Shown here: piece after piece, positions 22,101 to 22,133 of the stretch
How the letters are laid out: every line of letters starts with the position of its first letter
How positions within the stretch are numbered: position 1 is the first letter of the stretch
Assembly (NCBI GenBank): GCA_009602725.1
Contig: WELB01000022.1
Span: 622,942-645,074, forward strand
From: Spirogloea muscicola
Lineage: Eukaryota > Streptophyta > Zygnematophyceae > Spirogloeales > Spirogloeaceae
DNA length: 22,133 bases
Direction: 5' to 3'
The notes under the pieces: model-generated
What the model saw: the letters and a program-made list of their open reading frames with translations, nothing else
Told to the model about the DNA's origin: nothing
The model's database searches: none
Translations under genes and position numbers: made by a program

Positions 22101-22133
22101 GGCGGCGGCCGGAACTGCCGCCAGCGTTGTCGA
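13140..22133 (-). CDS. PRP40: PRP40-like U1 snRNP splicing factor (5' partial)
   Basis: 26 exons, 5' to 3': 22133-21977 (partial), 21832-21704, 21367-21306, 20957-20888, 20628-20576, 20389-20332, 19947-19769, 19523-19466, 19124-19017, 18761-18693, 18480-18403, 18144-18058, 17773-17739, 17593-17488, 17193-17113, 16918-16826, 16406-16353, 16062-15946, 15645-15547, 15381-15334, 15152-15081, 14802-14695, 14509-14445, 14211-14007, 13788-13450, 13265-13140 (TGA). All are in phase: 884 residues. The visible N-terminus is Pro/Gln/Tyr/Ala-rich ([12 protein letters not shown]). WW1 spans 106-131 ([16 protein letters not shown]) and WW2 147-173 ([20 protein letters not shown]). A Pro/Ala linker precedes five FF domains near 292-343, 358-412, 427-477, 500-560 and 625-683. 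A Lys/Glu/Arg repeat tail (683-843) and acidic end (FAEDGEIP) follow. Family role: a nuclear U1 snRNP-associated protein that binds proline-rich branch-point factors and the CTD. Confidence 0.95.
14007..14150. repeat. Polypyrimidine/polypurine tract with an 18-bp repeat, coding
   Basis: The plus strand is almost entirely C/T, built of CTCCTT and CTTCTC units. The block CTCCTTCTCCTTCTCTCG is repeated. On the minus strand it encodes the K-E-K-E/R-E-R-E low-complexity tail of PRP40 (exon 24). Related tracts occur in 13560-13788 and 14750-14790. The repetition is explained by the protein composition, but it is also strongly strand-asymmetric DNA. Confidence 0.75.

Overview
The window is nuclear DNA of an intron-dense eukaryote, most likely a green alga. 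Trebouxiophyceae is my best guess, inferred from style rather than from a marker. The reasons are GC-rich exons of about 35-400 bp separated by AT-richer introns, many GTGxxx splice donors, plant-like versions of the proteins, and a light-harvesting-like protein at the left edge. No bacterial, viral or CRISPR-like gene system was found. I assembled the gene models by hand from the minus-strand sequence. Every accepted exon junction keeps the reading frame and the protein family's residue order.

Layout. (1) 3-242, plus strand: the 3' end of a small two-helix membrane protein resembling the LHC/ELIP/HLIP superfamily. (2) 842-6191, minus strand: a complete 12-exon HBS1-like translational GTPase gene (746 residues) with an N-terminal RanBP2-type zinc finger. 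(3) 6192-8670: promoter and intergenic DNA with a plant telo-box-like motif, diverged duplications, a perfect 13-bp hairpin, and weak evidence for a plus-strand multi-exon gene. (4) 8671-10777 (or 10849), minus strand: a 6-exon Borealin-like gene (chromosomal passenger complex). Its first intron is interrupted by a 51-base homopolymer plus a 10-N assembly gap. (5) 9997-11402: three copies of an unannotated repeat, one inside a Borealin intron and two in tandem upstream. (6) 10821-13139: mostly intergenic, with weak exon-like signals. (7) 13140 to beyond 22133, minus strand: 26 visible exons of a PRP40-like U1 snRNP splicing factor (884 residues visible) with two WW domains, five FF domains and a K/E/R-rich tail. 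Its 5' end is outside the window.

The three recognised minus-strand genes belong to unrelated housekeeping processes: ribosome rescue and mRNA surveillance, chromosome segregation, and pre-mRNA splicing. Their adjacency looks like ordinary eukaryotic gene order rather than a pathway cluster. The most useful non-routine points are the repeat family, the phase-symmetric N-terminal exons of HBS1, the identically placed introns in the two WW domains of PRP40, and the damaged 5' end of the Borealin gene.
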